NCBI GenBank assembly: GCA_944383825.1
Contig: CALWRA010000007.1
Span: 1-64,000 of the forward strand
Direction: 5' to 3'
DNA from: an uncultured Acetatifactor sp.
GTDB lineage: Bacteria; Bacillota; Clostridia; Lachnospirales; Lachnospiraceae
Length of the DNA: 64,000 nucleotides
Part shown: positions 1 through 8,355 of the stretch, piece after piece
How the letters are laid out: the number at the start of each line of letters is the position of its first letter
Position numbering within the stretch: the first letter of the stretch is position 1
Notes under the pieces: generated by a model
Told to the model about the DNA's origin: nothing
The model's input: only the letters and a program-made list of their open reading frames with translations
Database searches by the model: none
Made by a program: the position numbers and the translations under genes

Positions 1-33
1 ATTGGCTCTGCCCAAAGTAACTAATGACATATC

Positions 34-566
34 TTATATCAGTTTTTTCAGTTTACACAAAACTTGAAACGGTCTCTCATAAAACGCCCATAACAGCAAT
101 AAAATTGACAAAATATAAATCAGATTCCCTGCTTTCATAGTTCTTGTATTATACTTATTCAGTTTATTTAGAGTTTCTTGATTTTTCTTCCGCAGCTCAC
201 TGTCATCAGGCAATTTATTAATTAACGTATTTTCAAATGTAGTTATCTGATTCAAATAGGGTCTTTTCATCATGAAGTTATATGCCCCGGTAATTCCGGT
301 TTCTGCATTTTTTCCATCTCTGACCCAGGCCTCAATATGCAGTATTCCATTTGCATAGACAGACTTAAAAAATACATCCTTTTTAAACTCTCTATATTAC
401 TTCCCATACCGTTTAAATCTTTATAATCTGCACAGAAACAGCTTTCCTCTTTCCATACAGTCGGATAAAAATCCCAGCTTTGTAAAAAGTGTTTGATTTC
501 TTCCTCGATTTCGTTATCCGGTAAATGCAACTCTATGTCTTTGATATATCTTCCGCGTAATCCCAT
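34..566 (-). pseudogene. Frameshifted conserved hypothetical protein (or a -1 frameshifting gene)
   Basis: Two adjacent minus-strand frames read as one protein of about 177 residues if one A is re-read at 378-387. The first half starts at 566 behind a clear AGGGAGG site (MGLRGRYIKDIELHLP...). The second half resumes as KDVFFKSVYANGILHIEAW and runs through GAYNFMMKRPYLNQ to a C-terminal hydrophobic segment near NLIYILSILLLLWAF. Upstream of the in-frame ATG at 273 the second frame stays open and sensible, which shows the two pieces belong together. The junction is a run of five A after TTT, so the simplest cause is a one-base deletion. It is also an exact in-frame T TTA AAA slippery heptamer, so programmed -1 frameshifting cannot be excluded. 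I do not recognise a function; one membrane segment is likely. Confidence 0.6.
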
Positions 567-763
567 GGTTTTTCCTCCCTTATATAAGCAACCTGGCGCA
601 AAACTTCCTCAGACCGAAAACAGTACGTCATAATTCTTTTATGACTCCGCCTGCATGGTAATGCGGTTCTCTTAAAGTCCAAATCAACGGTACAGATTTC
701 TACAGCAAGGGGAACTTCCGAACCCCTTGCTATTTTTCCGGACTGAGTATTTTTCCTTACCAT
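533..763 (-). CDS. Small hypothetical protein, possibly damaged at its 5' end
   Basis: A 76-residue frame beginning MVRKNTQSGKIARGSEVPL, containing CTVDLDF, a CRR motif and CFRSEEVLRQVAYIREEKPW. Its composition looks protein-like rather than random, but I cannot name a family. The ATG at 763 has no ribosome binding site. It lies exactly where similarity of the overlapping nuclease remnant to EcoRV stops, so I infer that a deletion joined the nuclease 5' part to this gene and removed its own leader. It overlaps the start of the next minus-strand gene by 34 bases. It could be a chance frame. Confidence 0.35.
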   Translation of the reverse strand: MVRKNTQSGKIARGSEVPLAVEICTVDLDFKRTALPCRRSHKRIMTYCFRSEEVLRQVAYIREEKPWDYAEDISKT

Positions 764-1145
764 GTGAACCAAGCGTGAAACCATTGCAAAATCCTGGATA
801 ATCTTCATCTCTGTATGTAGTTTTTAAGTCAACAGCAAATTTAATATTCCGATTTTTTTTGCAAATAAATGTTAAATCAGGATACCAATTCTGAAATGTT
901 GCAAGCTCAATATCGTATCCTATGTTTTCGGCGAAAGAGAGAAAATGTGGGAACAAATGAAGTTCAAGCACTTTTGAAACTATTTTTGTGTCAGACGAGA
1001 TAGTATATATGTTTTTGAAAATATCTATAAATCCCCGTATCGTCCACTCATCACCTTTGGCAATAAATCCGGTTAAGGTCGCTGCAAATTGTTTAAGGTT
1101 CATTCCAAATGCAATTTTTTCGGCTTCATTTTTCATTTCGGACAA
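684..1145 (-). pseudogene. Truncated EcoRV-type type II restriction endonuclease
   Basis: The 153-residue product has the EcoRV core in order: SSDTKIVSKVLELHLFPHF, then WYPDLTF with the first catalytic Asp, then FAVDLKTTY giving Asp-x-Lys, then FTLGSHG. EcoRV has SDTK, YPDFT, IDIKTTY and FTLGG in the same order with similar spacing (known catalytic residues D74, D90, K92). EcoRV is about 245 residues, whereas here similarity ends at SHG near residue 127 and an unrelated tail of about 26 residues follows. Roughly 100 C-terminal residues, including most DNA contacts, are missing, so it is unlikely to cleave DNA. It overlaps the end of the Xre gene by 13 bases, a translational-coupling layout. 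No cognate methyltransferase is visible in the window. Confidence 0.75.
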
Positions 1146-1348
1146 TCCTCTTTCTGTATTTCTACAATATCATCAAGCCCACAATTTAACGCGGTACATA
1201 TCTTCGCAAGACTTTCCATTGATATAGGTTCATCCTTACCCATTTTTGCAAGAATGTTTGTACTGATGCCTGCCTGTTTCCGCATTTCTGTCCGGGTCAT
1301 TTTTCGATCTATCAATAGCTTCCATAGTCTATTGTAGCTATATGCCAT
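1133..1348 (-). CDS. Small Xre/Cro-type helix-turn-helix regulator, possible restriction controller
   Basis: A 71-residue protein starting MAYSYNRLWKLLIDRKMTR, with a Cro/CI helix-turn-helix (TRTEMRKQAGISTNILAKMG) and the C-terminal SMESLAKICTALNCGLDDI typical of small Xre proteins. I choose the ATG at 1348 because AGGAGG lies 9 bases upstream; the longer frame has no site. Its stop overlaps the start of the EcoRV-like gene, the usual order for controller protein then restriction enzyme (C-R), as in PvuII-type systems. This sub-family is also common as a general regulator, so the controller role is an inference from position. Confidence 0.75.
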   Translation of the reverse strand: MAYSYNRLWKLLIDRKMTRTEMRKQAGISTNILAKMGKDEPISMESLAKICTALNCGLDDIVEIQKEDCPK

Positions 1349-1384
1349 AAGAGTAAACCTCCTGCTTTGCAATACCGTATTCCA

Positions 1385-1413
1385 AATATAACATGGCAAA
1401 AACAGAAGTGCAA
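1385..1413 (-). promoter_or_regulatory. Putative sigma-A promoter of the Xre/nuclease pair
   Basis: On the minus strand TTGCAC (1408-1413) and TATATT (1385-1390) are 17 bases apart, 37 bases before the Xre start codon. I see no clear controller box. Confidence 0.45.
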
Positions 1414-1831
1414 TATTATATTGATTTTTCGTGATATTTCTTGTTGCAAACCTAAAACCACCTTCCTGTGACGCAGAATAATTTTGCGATTTTTTTATTT
1501 GGTAAAATTGAAAAAGCGGTGGTGTATATAGTGAAAGGCAAAGCGCAACAAAAGTCGCTTTTCAAACGGGATATTAAGCGAGAGAACACAAAAGGGTTTG
1601 GGGAACTACCGACAAGAAAAATGCGACGCATTTTTAACGAATCATCAAAGACATACAAATCGTTGTAAAAAATCCTCTATATCAATAGTTGTCGGCATGT
1701 AAAATCACAATCCAATCCGGCAGGACACTTTATCGTTTTACAGACAGCTATGCTGGAAAACGAAGCTTATCGCATAAAGTTTTGCGGCATATAGAGTAAT
1801 CGCCTATTGATGAAAAAACAGGGAGCGTTAG
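1414..1831. other. AT-rich non-coding stretch, probable mobile-element scar
   Basis: No convincing gene. A plus-strand frame from 1468 to 1668 (ending with GFGELPTRKMRRIF) has no ribosome binding site and no family I recognise. The stretch lies between a restriction remnant and a recombinase remnant, so it is probably decayed element DNA. I could not find clear terminal inverted repeats by eye. Confidence 0.4.
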
Positions 1832-1951
1832 AATGAGTATAAGCAATCCTATATAAGTAAATACGCAAAGGAAAACGACTTCAAAAATTCCTTGTTTTTT
1901 GTGGACGACGGGTACTCCGGGGCAAACTTCGATAGACCCGCCAGGAGCGAA
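1832..1951 (+). pseudogene. Fragment of a site-specific serine recombinase
   Basis: Reading from 1832 gives NEYKQSYISKYAKENDFKNS followed by LFFVDDGYSGANFDRPAR. This is the late N-terminal catalytic domain of resolvase/large serine integrases (Tn4451 TnpX and Tn5397 TndX kinds), which have ...YAKENGF.N..FFVDDGYSG..F.RP. A stop precedes it at 1829, the resolvase N terminus with the active serine is absent, and after RPAR the similarity ends. Only about 40 residues survive, so it is inactive. It marks where an integrative element once was. Confidence 0.75.
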
Positions 1952-1999
1952 TTGGTGGAGAAAAGCGAGCACCTCTGCATGATTAATGCTGTTTTATTG

Positions 2000-2028
2000 A
2001 GCGCCCTCATTGTTGGGCGCTGTTTTTT
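2000..2028 (+). terminator. Rho-independent terminator, plus strand
   Basis: Perfect 7-bp stem AGCGCCC (2000-2006) with GGGCGCT (2015-2021), then GTTTTTT. The T run is only on the plus strand, so it fits the end of the lost element better than the symporter, whose stop codon at 2027-2029 abuts it from the other side. Confidence 0.65.
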
Positions 2029-3424
2029 AATCCTCGATTACGGGTACGGGAGAATCATCCCAGGCATCCAGATCATTTATGTATTTTTTGGTTTCCTGGG
2101 CTATGGCATTAGATAGCAGAAGGACAGCAATTAGATTGGGTATGGCCATGAGGGCGTTGAGAATATCGGCAAGAGCCCACACAACGTCCAAAGTTACAAT
2201 GGGAGCGCTGGCCGCTACGGCCACGTACAAAATTCGATAGGGAATCAGCCCTTTCTTTCCGGCGAAGTACTCTACAGCCCGTTCTCCGTAATAGGCCCAG
2301 CCCAGCACTGTGGAGAAGGCAAAGCAGATCAGCCCCAGGGTGAGTATTATAGGGCCCAGATAAGGAATCTGGTTAAAGGCCAGAGTTGTGAGCGTACCCC
2401 CATCCGTTATTTCATCCACGTTGATGGAAGGATTTTTCATAATAGTGGATACCAGAACCAGGCCTGTCATCAGGCATACGACCACAGTGTCCCAAAAGGT
2501 TCCGGTGGAGGAGACAAGCGCCTGGCGAACAGGATTGCGGGTTTGTGCAGCCGCTGCGGCAATGGGAGCGGAGCCCATGCCGGATTCATTGGAAAACAGT
2601 CCCCTGGCAACGCCATATCGCATTGCCATCATGATACCGGTTCCCACAAGCCCTCCTGCGGCCGCGCCTGGGCGGAAGGCCAGTCTCAGAATAGTGGAAA
2701 CTGCGGGGATGATATAGTCATAATTGATTCCAAGAATAATCAGGCAGCCCGCCACATAGAAAACTGCCATAAACGGAACTAGCTTTTCACATACATTGGC
2801 GATGGAGCGAATTCCTCCGAAAATGACCACTCCTGTCAGGAGGGCGATCACAATGCCTGCAATCCAACCGGGAACGCCGGTATTGGATTTCACCACTCCG
2901 GCAATGGCATTAACCTGTGTGGCACACCCGATTCCAAAGGAAGCAAATCCTGCGAAAACAGCAAAAATCATTCCCAGTACTGCGCCCAGCCTTTTCCATT
3001 TAAGACCTCTGGACAGGGCGTACATGGCGCCTCCCTGCATGCGCCCATCCCTTTTCTTCACGCGGTATTTTACAGCAATCAGTGATTCTGCATATTTTGT
3101 GGCAATGCCGAAAACGCCGGAGAGCCAGCACCATAGGACGGCTCCGGGGCCGCCCAGTGCGATTGCTGTGCCCACGCCGATAATGTTGCCTGTTCCGATG
3201 GTGGCGGCAAGTGCGGTGGTAAGCGCTCCAAAGTTGGATACCTCGCCCTCTGCATCGAGATCCTTTGTCACGGACAGACGGATTCCTTTTGTGATGGATT
3301 TCCATTGGATAAAGCCGGTTCTGAACGTCATAAATATATGGGTACCGAACAGCAGAATAATCAGCCACCAGCCCCAAATCACATTGTCCACTTCCAGAAT
3401 AAAATTACCGATTGCTTCAAACAT
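2027..3424 (-). CDS. Sodium:alanine symporter family protein (AGCS)
   Basis: A 465-residue multispanning membrane protein that should bring in alanine or glycine with sodium. The AGCS hallmarks are present: FGALTTALAATIGTGNIIGV near residue 65, the signature GGPGAVLWCWLSGVFGIATK near residue 90, and NESGMGSAPIAAAAA near residue 280. Length matches AlsT/DagA homologues. It starts with MFEAIGNFILEVDNVIWGWW behind AGAAGGAAA and stands alone on the minus strand, back to back with the clpP remnant and valS leader. The substrate is inferred from the family. Confidence 0.92.
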   Translation of the reverse strand: MFEAIGNFILEVDNVIWGWWLIILLFGTHIFMTFRTGFIQWKSITKGIRLSVTKDLDAEGEVSNFGALTTALAATIGTGNIIGVGTAIALGGPGAVLWCWLSGVFGIATKYAESLIAVKYRVKKRDGRMQGGAMYALSRGLKWKRLGAVLGMIFAVFAGFASFGIGCATQVNAIAGVVKSNTGVPGWIAGIVIALLTGVVIFGGIRSIANVCEKLVPFMAVFYVAGCLIILGINYDYIIPAVSTILRLAFRPGAAAGGLVGTGIMMAMRYGVARGLFSNESGMGSAPIAAAAAQTRNPVRQALVSSTGTFWDTVVVCLMTGLVLVSTIMKNPSINVDEITDGGTLTTLAFNQIPYLGPIILTLGLICFAFSTVLGWAYYGERAVEYFAGKKGLIPYRILYVAVAASAPIVTLDVVWALADILNALMAIPNLIAVLLLSNAIAQETKKYINDLDAWDDSPVPVIED

Positions 3425-3514
3425 AAATATTTCCTTCTTTCAGCATAAGTTCTTTTATAAATCACTTTGCTAACAGTTTACTGTAATAAAGTGGAAAGAT
3501 CAACATTTTTTTTC

Positions 3515-3720
3515 ATGTATGATACCATACATTATGTTGAGTGGGATGTGTCCGCAATATGTATGGGGGTGGCCTCCAGCTTCGGGGCGTTTTTACTGGC
3601 CGGCGGATCAAAGGGCAATCGGATTGCGCTTCTGAATGCGGAAATTCAGATACATCAGCCGACCATTTACGGGAAAGTCCATTGAGGAAATATGCATGGA
3701 TACGAAACGGAGCTTTCGGA
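3515..3720 (+). pseudogene. clpP remnant with internal deletion and frameshift
   Basis: From 3515 one frame reads [20 protein letters not shown] then [28 protein letters not shown]. This is the ClpP region IYDTMQYIKPDVSTIC...AASMGAFLLA.G.KG.R..LPNAEIMIHQP, and it keeps the catalytic serine. From 3669 another frame reads [16 protein letters not shown], the later ClpP segment TGQ..E.I..DT.RD. The roughly 35 residues between them, including most of the handle helix, are missing, and both ends of the gene are gone. It is clearly inactive. The functional clpP must be elsewhere. Confidence 0.8.
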
Positions 3721-3732
3721 TTAAAATTTATA

Positions 3733-3762
3733 TTGACAAATATAATCGGAATAGACTATAGT
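3733..3762 (+). promoter_or_regulatory. Sigma-A promoter of the valS T-box transcript
   Basis: TTGACA at 3733-3738 and TATAGT at 3757-3762 with an 18-base spacer. It lies just upstream of the leader and in the tail of the clpP scrap, so the valS leader supplies its own start. Confidence 0.65.
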
Positions 3763-3768
3763 CATACA

Positions 3769-4090
3769 TATACAAAAGGCGTTGATGAAGAGGAGTACAT
3801 TTTACCCCTTAAAAGAGAGGGCGGCTGTCGGGTATATTACAGACCGATGCTGAAAGGCTGCCTGAAGGAAGGAGGATGGAAGGTAGCTTCTGAGCCGGAG
3901 GACCAAGAACCCGCCATCAGACGGAAGTAAGTTCTCACGATTTATCCCCGTTATCGGATAGGACTTTGCAGGAAGTCTCTTAAGGCAGCGCTGCATGTGA
4001 CAGAAGAGGGGTCTTCACAGATATGTTGCGAACAAAGGTGGTACCGCGTCAACGACGCCCTTTGCCGGTAATCCGGCAGAGGGCTTTTTT
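3769..4090 (+). promoter_or_regulatory. T-box riboswitch (valine tRNA sensing) upstream of valS
   Basis: The conserved T-box sequence AAGGTGGTACCGCG is at 4035-4048, and a terminator (4057-4090) can be replaced by an antiterminator when uncharged tRNA pairs with the T-box. Upstream is a long structured leader starting near GATGAAGAGGAGTA, as in stem I. The candidate specifier is GTA at 3883-3885 (context GGAAGGTAGC), a valine codon, which agrees with the gene it precedes. The specifier is placed by eye and is less certain than the T-box itself. The expected effect is that valS is read through when charged tRNA-Val is scarce. Confidence 0.9.
4057..4090 (+). terminator. T-box attenuator terminator
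   Basis: Twelve-pair stem GCCCTTTGCCGG (4057-4068) with CCGGCAGAGGGC (4073-4084), one G-U pair, then TTTTTT. The 5' arm is adjacent to the T-box sequence, so the two structures are mutually exclusive. Confidence 0.88.
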
Positions 4091-4136
4091 GCGCGGCTCA
4101 GCAGAGTCGAGAACACAAGTTGGAAAGGAGCAGGAA

Positions 4137-6824
4137 ATGAGCAAAGAACTGGCAAAAACCTATGATCCCAAGGGCATAGAGGACAGACTGTATCAGAAGT
4201 GGCTTGACAAAAAATATTTTCACGCAGAGGTGGATCACAGCAAAACACCTTTTACCATTGTGATTCCTCCCCCTAATATTACGGGACAGCTTCACATGGG
4301 ACATGCGCTGGACAACACCATGCAGGATATTTTGATTCGTTTTAAAAGAATGCAGGGGTATAACGCTCTCTGGCAGCCGGGTACGGACCACGCCAGCATT
4401 GCCACGGAGGTAAAAATCATTGAAAAGCTGAAGGAAGAAGGCATTGATAAGCAGGAGCTTGGACGTGAAAAATTTCTGGAAAGAGCCTGGGAGTGGAAAA
4501 AGGAGTACGGCGGGCGCATTATCGGGCAGTTGAAAAAGCTGGGCTCTTCCTGTGATTGGGACAGAGAGCGCTTTACCATGGATGAGGGCTGCAACAGAGC
4601 CGTTACCGAGGTGTTTGTAAAAATGCACCAAAAAGGGTATATATATAAGGGAGCCCGCATGATTAACTGGTGCCCTGTGTGCAATACATCCATTTCCGAC
4701 GCGGAGGTAGAGTATCAGGAACAGGCGGGACATTTCTGGCATATCAAATATCCTCTGATTAATGAGGATGGCACGGTAAGCGATAAGGAATTTCTGACCT
4801 TTGCCACCACCCGTCCTGAGACCATGCTGGGGGACACGGCGGTTGCTATCCACCCGGAGGATGAGCGCTATCAACACATGAAAGGCAGAAGAGCAATGCT
4901 TCCGCTGATGAACAGGGAGATTCCCATTGTGACGGATACCTATGTGGACCGGGAATTCGGAACGGGCGTGGTAAAGATCACACCGGCTCATGATCCCAAT
5001 GATTTTGAGGTGGGAAAACGCCATAATCTGCCTATTATTAACGTTATGAACGATGACGCCACCATAAATGAAAACGGCGGTAAATTTGCGGGCATGGACC
5101 GCTATGAGGCGCGCAGAGCCATTGTGGCGGAGCTTGACAGTATGGGGCTTTTGGTAAAGATTGAGGATCATTCCCACAATGTAGGCACCCATGATCGTTG
5201 TAAAGCTACCATTGAGCCTTTGGTGAAGGAGCAATGGTTTGTGAAAATGGATCAGCTGATTAAGCCTGCCGTAGAGGCGGTGAAAAACGGTGATATCAGG
5301 CTGATTCCTCAGCGTATGGAGAAAAATTACTTCAACTGGACCGACAATATCCGGGACTGGTGCATCAGTCGCCAGCTCTGGTGGGGGCACCGTATTCCCG
5401 CCTATTATTGCGATGAATGCAAAGAGGTGGTTGTGGCGAAGGAAATGCCCGATGTGTGTCCGAAGTGCGGCTGTACCCGTTTCACCCAGGATCCGGATAC
5501 ACTGGACACCTGGTTTTCCTCAGCGCTGTGGCCCTTTGAGACGCTGGGCTGGCCTGAGCAGACGGAGGACTTAAAATATTTCTATCCAACCGATGTGCTG
5601 GTGACGGGATATGACATTATCTTTTTCTGGGTTATCCGCATGATCTTTTCCGGATACGAGCAGATGGGGGAAAGACCCTTTAAAACCGTATTGTTTCATG
5701 GGCTGGTACGGGACAGTCAGGGCAGAAAAATGTCCAAGTCTCTTGGAAACGGCATTGATCCCCTGGAAATCATCGAAAAGTATGGCGCAGATGCTTTGAG
5801 ACTGACGCTGATTACCGGAAACGCTCCGGGCAACGATATGCGCTTTTATTATGAGAGAGTGGAAAACAGCCGGAATTTTGCCAATAAGGTTTGGAACGCC
5901 TCCCGCTTTATTATAATGAATATGGAGCAGACCTGTGAAAAAACAGGGAAGGAGCCCTGGGAGCCCGGAGAGGAAGAGCTGCAGCCGGCGGATAAGTGGA
6001 TTCTTTCCAGGCTGAATACTCTGATTAAGGATGTAACCGAAAATATGGAGCATTTTGAGCTGGGCATTGCAGTGCAGAAGGTTTATGATTTTATCTGGGA
6101 TGAATTCTGTGACTGGTATATTGAGATGGTAAAGCCCAGGCTTTACGGCACGGACGATTCCAGTAGTCAGAATGGAGCGCTTTGGACGCTGAAAACGGTG
6201 CTGCTGGACGCATTGAAGCTGCTCCATCCCTATATGCCCTTTCTCACAGAGGAAATCTTCTGCACGCTGCAGAACGCGGAAGAGTCCATTATGATTAGTC
6301 AATGGCCTCAGTACCGCCGGGATAGAAGCTTTCCGAAAGAGGAGAAGGATATTGAGATACTTAAGGCGGCAGTCCGCGGCGTGCGCAATGTAAGAAGCGA
6401 GATGAATGTGGCTCCCGGCCGCAGGACAAGCATTTATGTTGTCAGCGGCGATACCGGAATTCTGAATACTTTTTCTGAGGGAAAGCTGTTTTTTTCCTCC
6501 CTGGCCTGCGCCAATGAGGTGGTTACGGTAAATGAGTCGGAAGACTTTGGCGGCATTGGTCAGGATGCGGTGTCCGTGGTGATTGCAGGCGCCACGCTCT
6601 ATATACCCTTTGCGGAGCTGGTGGATATTGCTCAGGAGATAGAGCGTTTAAGGAAGGAGAAAAAGCGTTTGGAGGGAGAACTGGCCCGTTCCAGGGGAAT
6701 GCTTTCCAATGAGCGTTTTCTTTCAAAGGCACCCTCGGAGAAGATAGCTCAGGAAAAGGAAAAGCTGGAAAAGTATGAGCAAATGATGGACCAGGTGACC
6801 GAGAGGCTTATGCAGCTTTCCTAA
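4137..6824 (+). CDS. valS: Valine--tRNA ligase
   Basis: Charges tRNA-Val with valine in the cytoplasm. The 895-residue product has class I motifs: PPPNITGQLHMGHALDNT (HIGH, near residue 50), the editing (CP1) domain with TTRPETMLGDTAVAIHP, two Cys pairs of a zinc knuckle (CDEC...CPKC, near residue 425), [14 protein letters not shown] (KMSKS, near residue 530) and a C-terminal coiled-coil arm rich in Lys/Glu. I choose ATG 4137 with AAAGGAG upstream. An earlier in-frame ATG at 4023 lies inside the T-box and terminator and cannot be the start. It is co-directional with folC, 6 bases downstream. Confidence 0.97.
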   Translation: MSKELAKTYDPKGIEDRLYQKWLDKKYFHAEVDHSKTPFTIVIPPPNITGQLHMGHALDNTMQDILIRFKRMQGYNALWQPGTDHASIATEVKIIEKLKEEGIDKQELGREKFLERAWEWKKEYGGRIIGQLKKLGSSCDWDRERFTMDEGCNRAVTEVFVKMHQKGYIYKGARMINWCPVCNTSISDAEVEYQEQAGHFWHIKYPLINEDGTVSDKEFLTFATTRPETMLGDTAVAIHPEDERYQHMKGRRAMLPLMNREIPIVTDTYVDREFGTGVVKITPAHDPNDFEVGKRHNLPIINVMNDDATINENGGKFAGMDRYEARRAIVAELDSMGLLVKIEDHSHNVGTHDRCKATIEPLVKEQWFVKMDQLIKPAVEAVKNGDIRLIPQRMEKNYFNWTDNIRDWCISRQLWWGHRIPAYYCDECKEVVVAKEMPDVCPKCGCTRFTQDPDTLDTWFSSALWPFETLGWPEQTEDLKYFYPTDVLVTGYDIIFFWVIRMIFSGYEQMGERPFKTVLFHGLVRDSQGRKMSKSLGNGIDPLEIIEKYGADALRLTLITGNAPGNDMRFYYERVENSRNFANKVWNASRFIIMNMEQTCEKTGKEPWEPGEEELQPADKWILSRLNTLIKDVTENMEHFELGIAVQKVYDFIWDEFCDWYIEMVKPRLYGTDDSSSQNGALWTLKTVLLDALKLLHPYMPFLTEEIFCTLQNAEESIMISQWPQYRRDRSFPKEEKDIEILKAAVRGVRNVRSEMNVAPGRRTSIYVVSGDTGILNTFSEGKLFFSSLACANEVVTVNESEDFGGIGQDAVSVVIAGATLYIPFAELVDIAQEIERLRKEKKRLEGELARSRGMLSNERFLSKAPSEKIAQEKEKLEKYEQMMDQVTERLMQLS

Positions 6825-6830
6825 GGCGGG

Positions 6831-8195
6831 ATGATCAGGATACACGAGAGGCATTCATACTTGAAGAGAGAACACATTACCACTTTTGAACAGGCTGTGG
6901 AATACCTTTATAAGGTTCCCCTGTTTACGAGAAAAAACACTTTGGAGGATACCCGGGCTTTTCTGCATAAGCTCGGGTATCCTGATCGAAAATTAAAGAT
7001 CATTCATGTGGCCGGCACCAACGGAAAGGGCTCTGTCTGCGCTTACCTGCGCTTTATTCTGGAGGAGGCCGGCTATTCCACGGCAGTATTTACCTCCCCC
7101 CACTTGACGGATATTCGTGAAAGGTTTCTGATCAGAGGAAAAGAGATGAGCAGAGATGCCTTCCTGGAGGCATTTTTGCAGATATATGATGGACTGGACT
7201 GGAAAAATCTTGAGAGAGGACAGGGCTATCATCCCACTTTTTTTGAATATCTGTTTTTTATAGCCATGATTGCATTTGCCCGGGAAAAACCGGATTACTG
7301 CATACTGGAAACAGGATTGGGAGGCAGATTGGATGCTACAAACGCCGTAACGAGCAAGGATATTTCCGTGATTACGCGGATTGGGCTGGATCATACGAAA
7401 TATCTTGGAAATACTATAGAGGAAATTGCAGCGGAAAAGGCGGGGATACTGCAAAGCCATACGTCGGTAATATTTGCCGATACAGATATAAAGTCCTCCA
7501 GGGTGATTCTGAGAAGGGCGGCAGAGCTGGAAAGCAGAGCGTATGCGGTGTCGAAATATGACTATGCTTTCTTAAATTTTAAAAATAAAAGCATTGATTT
7601 TTCTCTGCATACTCGGTATTATGGTTATATTAGGCTCACCCTGCACACAATTGCTTTGTATCAAATGGAAAATGCAGCGCTTGCGGTCCGGACAGCGGAG
7701 GTTCTGGATGAAGGTAGAACCATAACCGCTGATCAGATTGCCCGGGGAGTGGAAAAATGCTTTTGGGCCGGGCGGATGGAAGAAATTTTGCCGGAAGTGT
7801 ATTTGGATGGCGCGCATAACGAGGATGGGATCAGGGCTTTTCTGGACACGGTCCGGACAGATGGCTGGCAGGGAAGAAGAAGCCTTTTATTCAGTGCGGC
7901 TGCGGATAAGGACTATGGAAAAATGCTGAGGCTTCTGGCGCGGTCCGGGCTGTTTTACAGGATTGCTGCCTCTGGTATGCGTACAGAGAGAGGGGCAAAG
8001 CCGGAAGTATTAGGAAGGCTGCTCGAACAATATCCCGGCTGCAGCTATACTTTATACGATAATGTTGATACCGCTTTTCACGATCTGCTTGATGGGCAGA
8101 AGGGGCCCGAGGGACAGAAAGAGGGGGAACGCATATATATTGCGGGCAGCCTTTATCTGGCGGGTGAAATAAAGGAGCTGTTGGAGCATGATTAA
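6831..8195 (+). CDS. folC: Bifunctional folylpolyglutamate/dihydrofolate synthase
   Basis: Adds glutamate to folates (and to dihydropteroate in bifunctional forms), keeping the cofactor in the cell. The 454 residues show FTRKNTLEDTRAFLHKLGYP, the P-loop HVAGTNGKGSVCAYL near residue 60, FTSPHLTDIRERF, GLGGRLDATN and the Mur-ligase C-terminal domain with YLDGAHNEDGI. It follows valS by 6 bases, the usual Firmicutes valS-folC order, and overlaps the next small gene by 8 bases. The first ATG (6831) is taken; a later Met near ITTFEQAVEYL is absent. Confidence 0.95.
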   Translation: MIRIHERHSYLKREHITTFEQAVEYLYKVPLFTRKNTLEDTRAFLHKLGYPDRKLKIIHVAGTNGKGSVCAYLRFILEEAGYSTAVFTSPHLTDIRERFLIRGKEMSRDAFLEAFLQIYDGLDWKNLERGQGYHPTFFEYLFFIAMIAFAREKPDYCILETGLGGRLDATNAVTSKDISVITRIGLDHTKYLGNTIEEIAAEKAGILQSHTSVIFADTDIKSSRVILRRAAELESRAYAVSKYDYAFLNFKNKSIDFSLHTRYYGYIRLTLHTIALYQMENAALAVRTAEVLDEGRTITADQIARGVEKCFWAGRMEEILPEVYLDGAHNEDGIRAFLDTVRTDGWQGRRSLLFSAAADKDYGKMLRLLARSGLFYRIAASGMRTERGAKPEVLGRLLEQYPGCSYTLYDNVDTAFHDLLDGQKGPEGQKEGERIYIAGSLYLAGEIKELLEHD

Positions 8196-8340
8196 TTTTG
8201 AAGAAGAACTGAAGAAATTCCATCCAAGCCTTGAGGTGGAGGATGCGGAAGAAGCCATTTACAACCAGGATCTTACCGATATGGCGGATTTATTGGTGAA
8301 AATGATAAAGGAATCGGAAGAGAAGAAAGAACAGTCATAA
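8188..8340 (+). CDS. Conserved-looking 50-residue acidic protein after folC
   Basis: ATG at 8188 lies within the end of folC (8-base overlap) and has AAAGGAG 12 bases upstream. The product starts MINFEEELKKFHPSLEVED, continues AEEAIYNQDLTDMADLL, and ends in a charged KKEQS tail. It is soluble, acidic and mostly helical, with no known domain. The tight coupling to folC and the following gene 15 bases downstream argue it is translated. I do not know its function. Confidence 0.7.
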   Translation: MINFEEELKKFHPSLEVEDAEEAIYNQDLTDMADLLVKMIKESEEKKEQS

Positions 8341-8355
8341 GAAAGAGGTGTACAA

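Noticed and set aside
1468..1668. 66-codon plus-strand frame ending RIFNESSKTYKSL
   Set aside because: No ribosome site or recognisable relative; left as possible element debris.
2796..3473. Open frame of 225 codons opposite the symporter
   Set aside because: Pro/Ala-rich mirror of the membrane protein with no known match.
4023..4136. In-frame upstream start for valS
   Set aside because: This stretch is the T-box and terminator; the residues (LRTKVVPRQRRPLPV) are not part of ValRS.
4098..5390. Long open frame antisense to valS (430 codons)
   Set aside because: It is the mirror of valS coding bias, has no ribosome site and overlaps the highly conserved catalytic domain.
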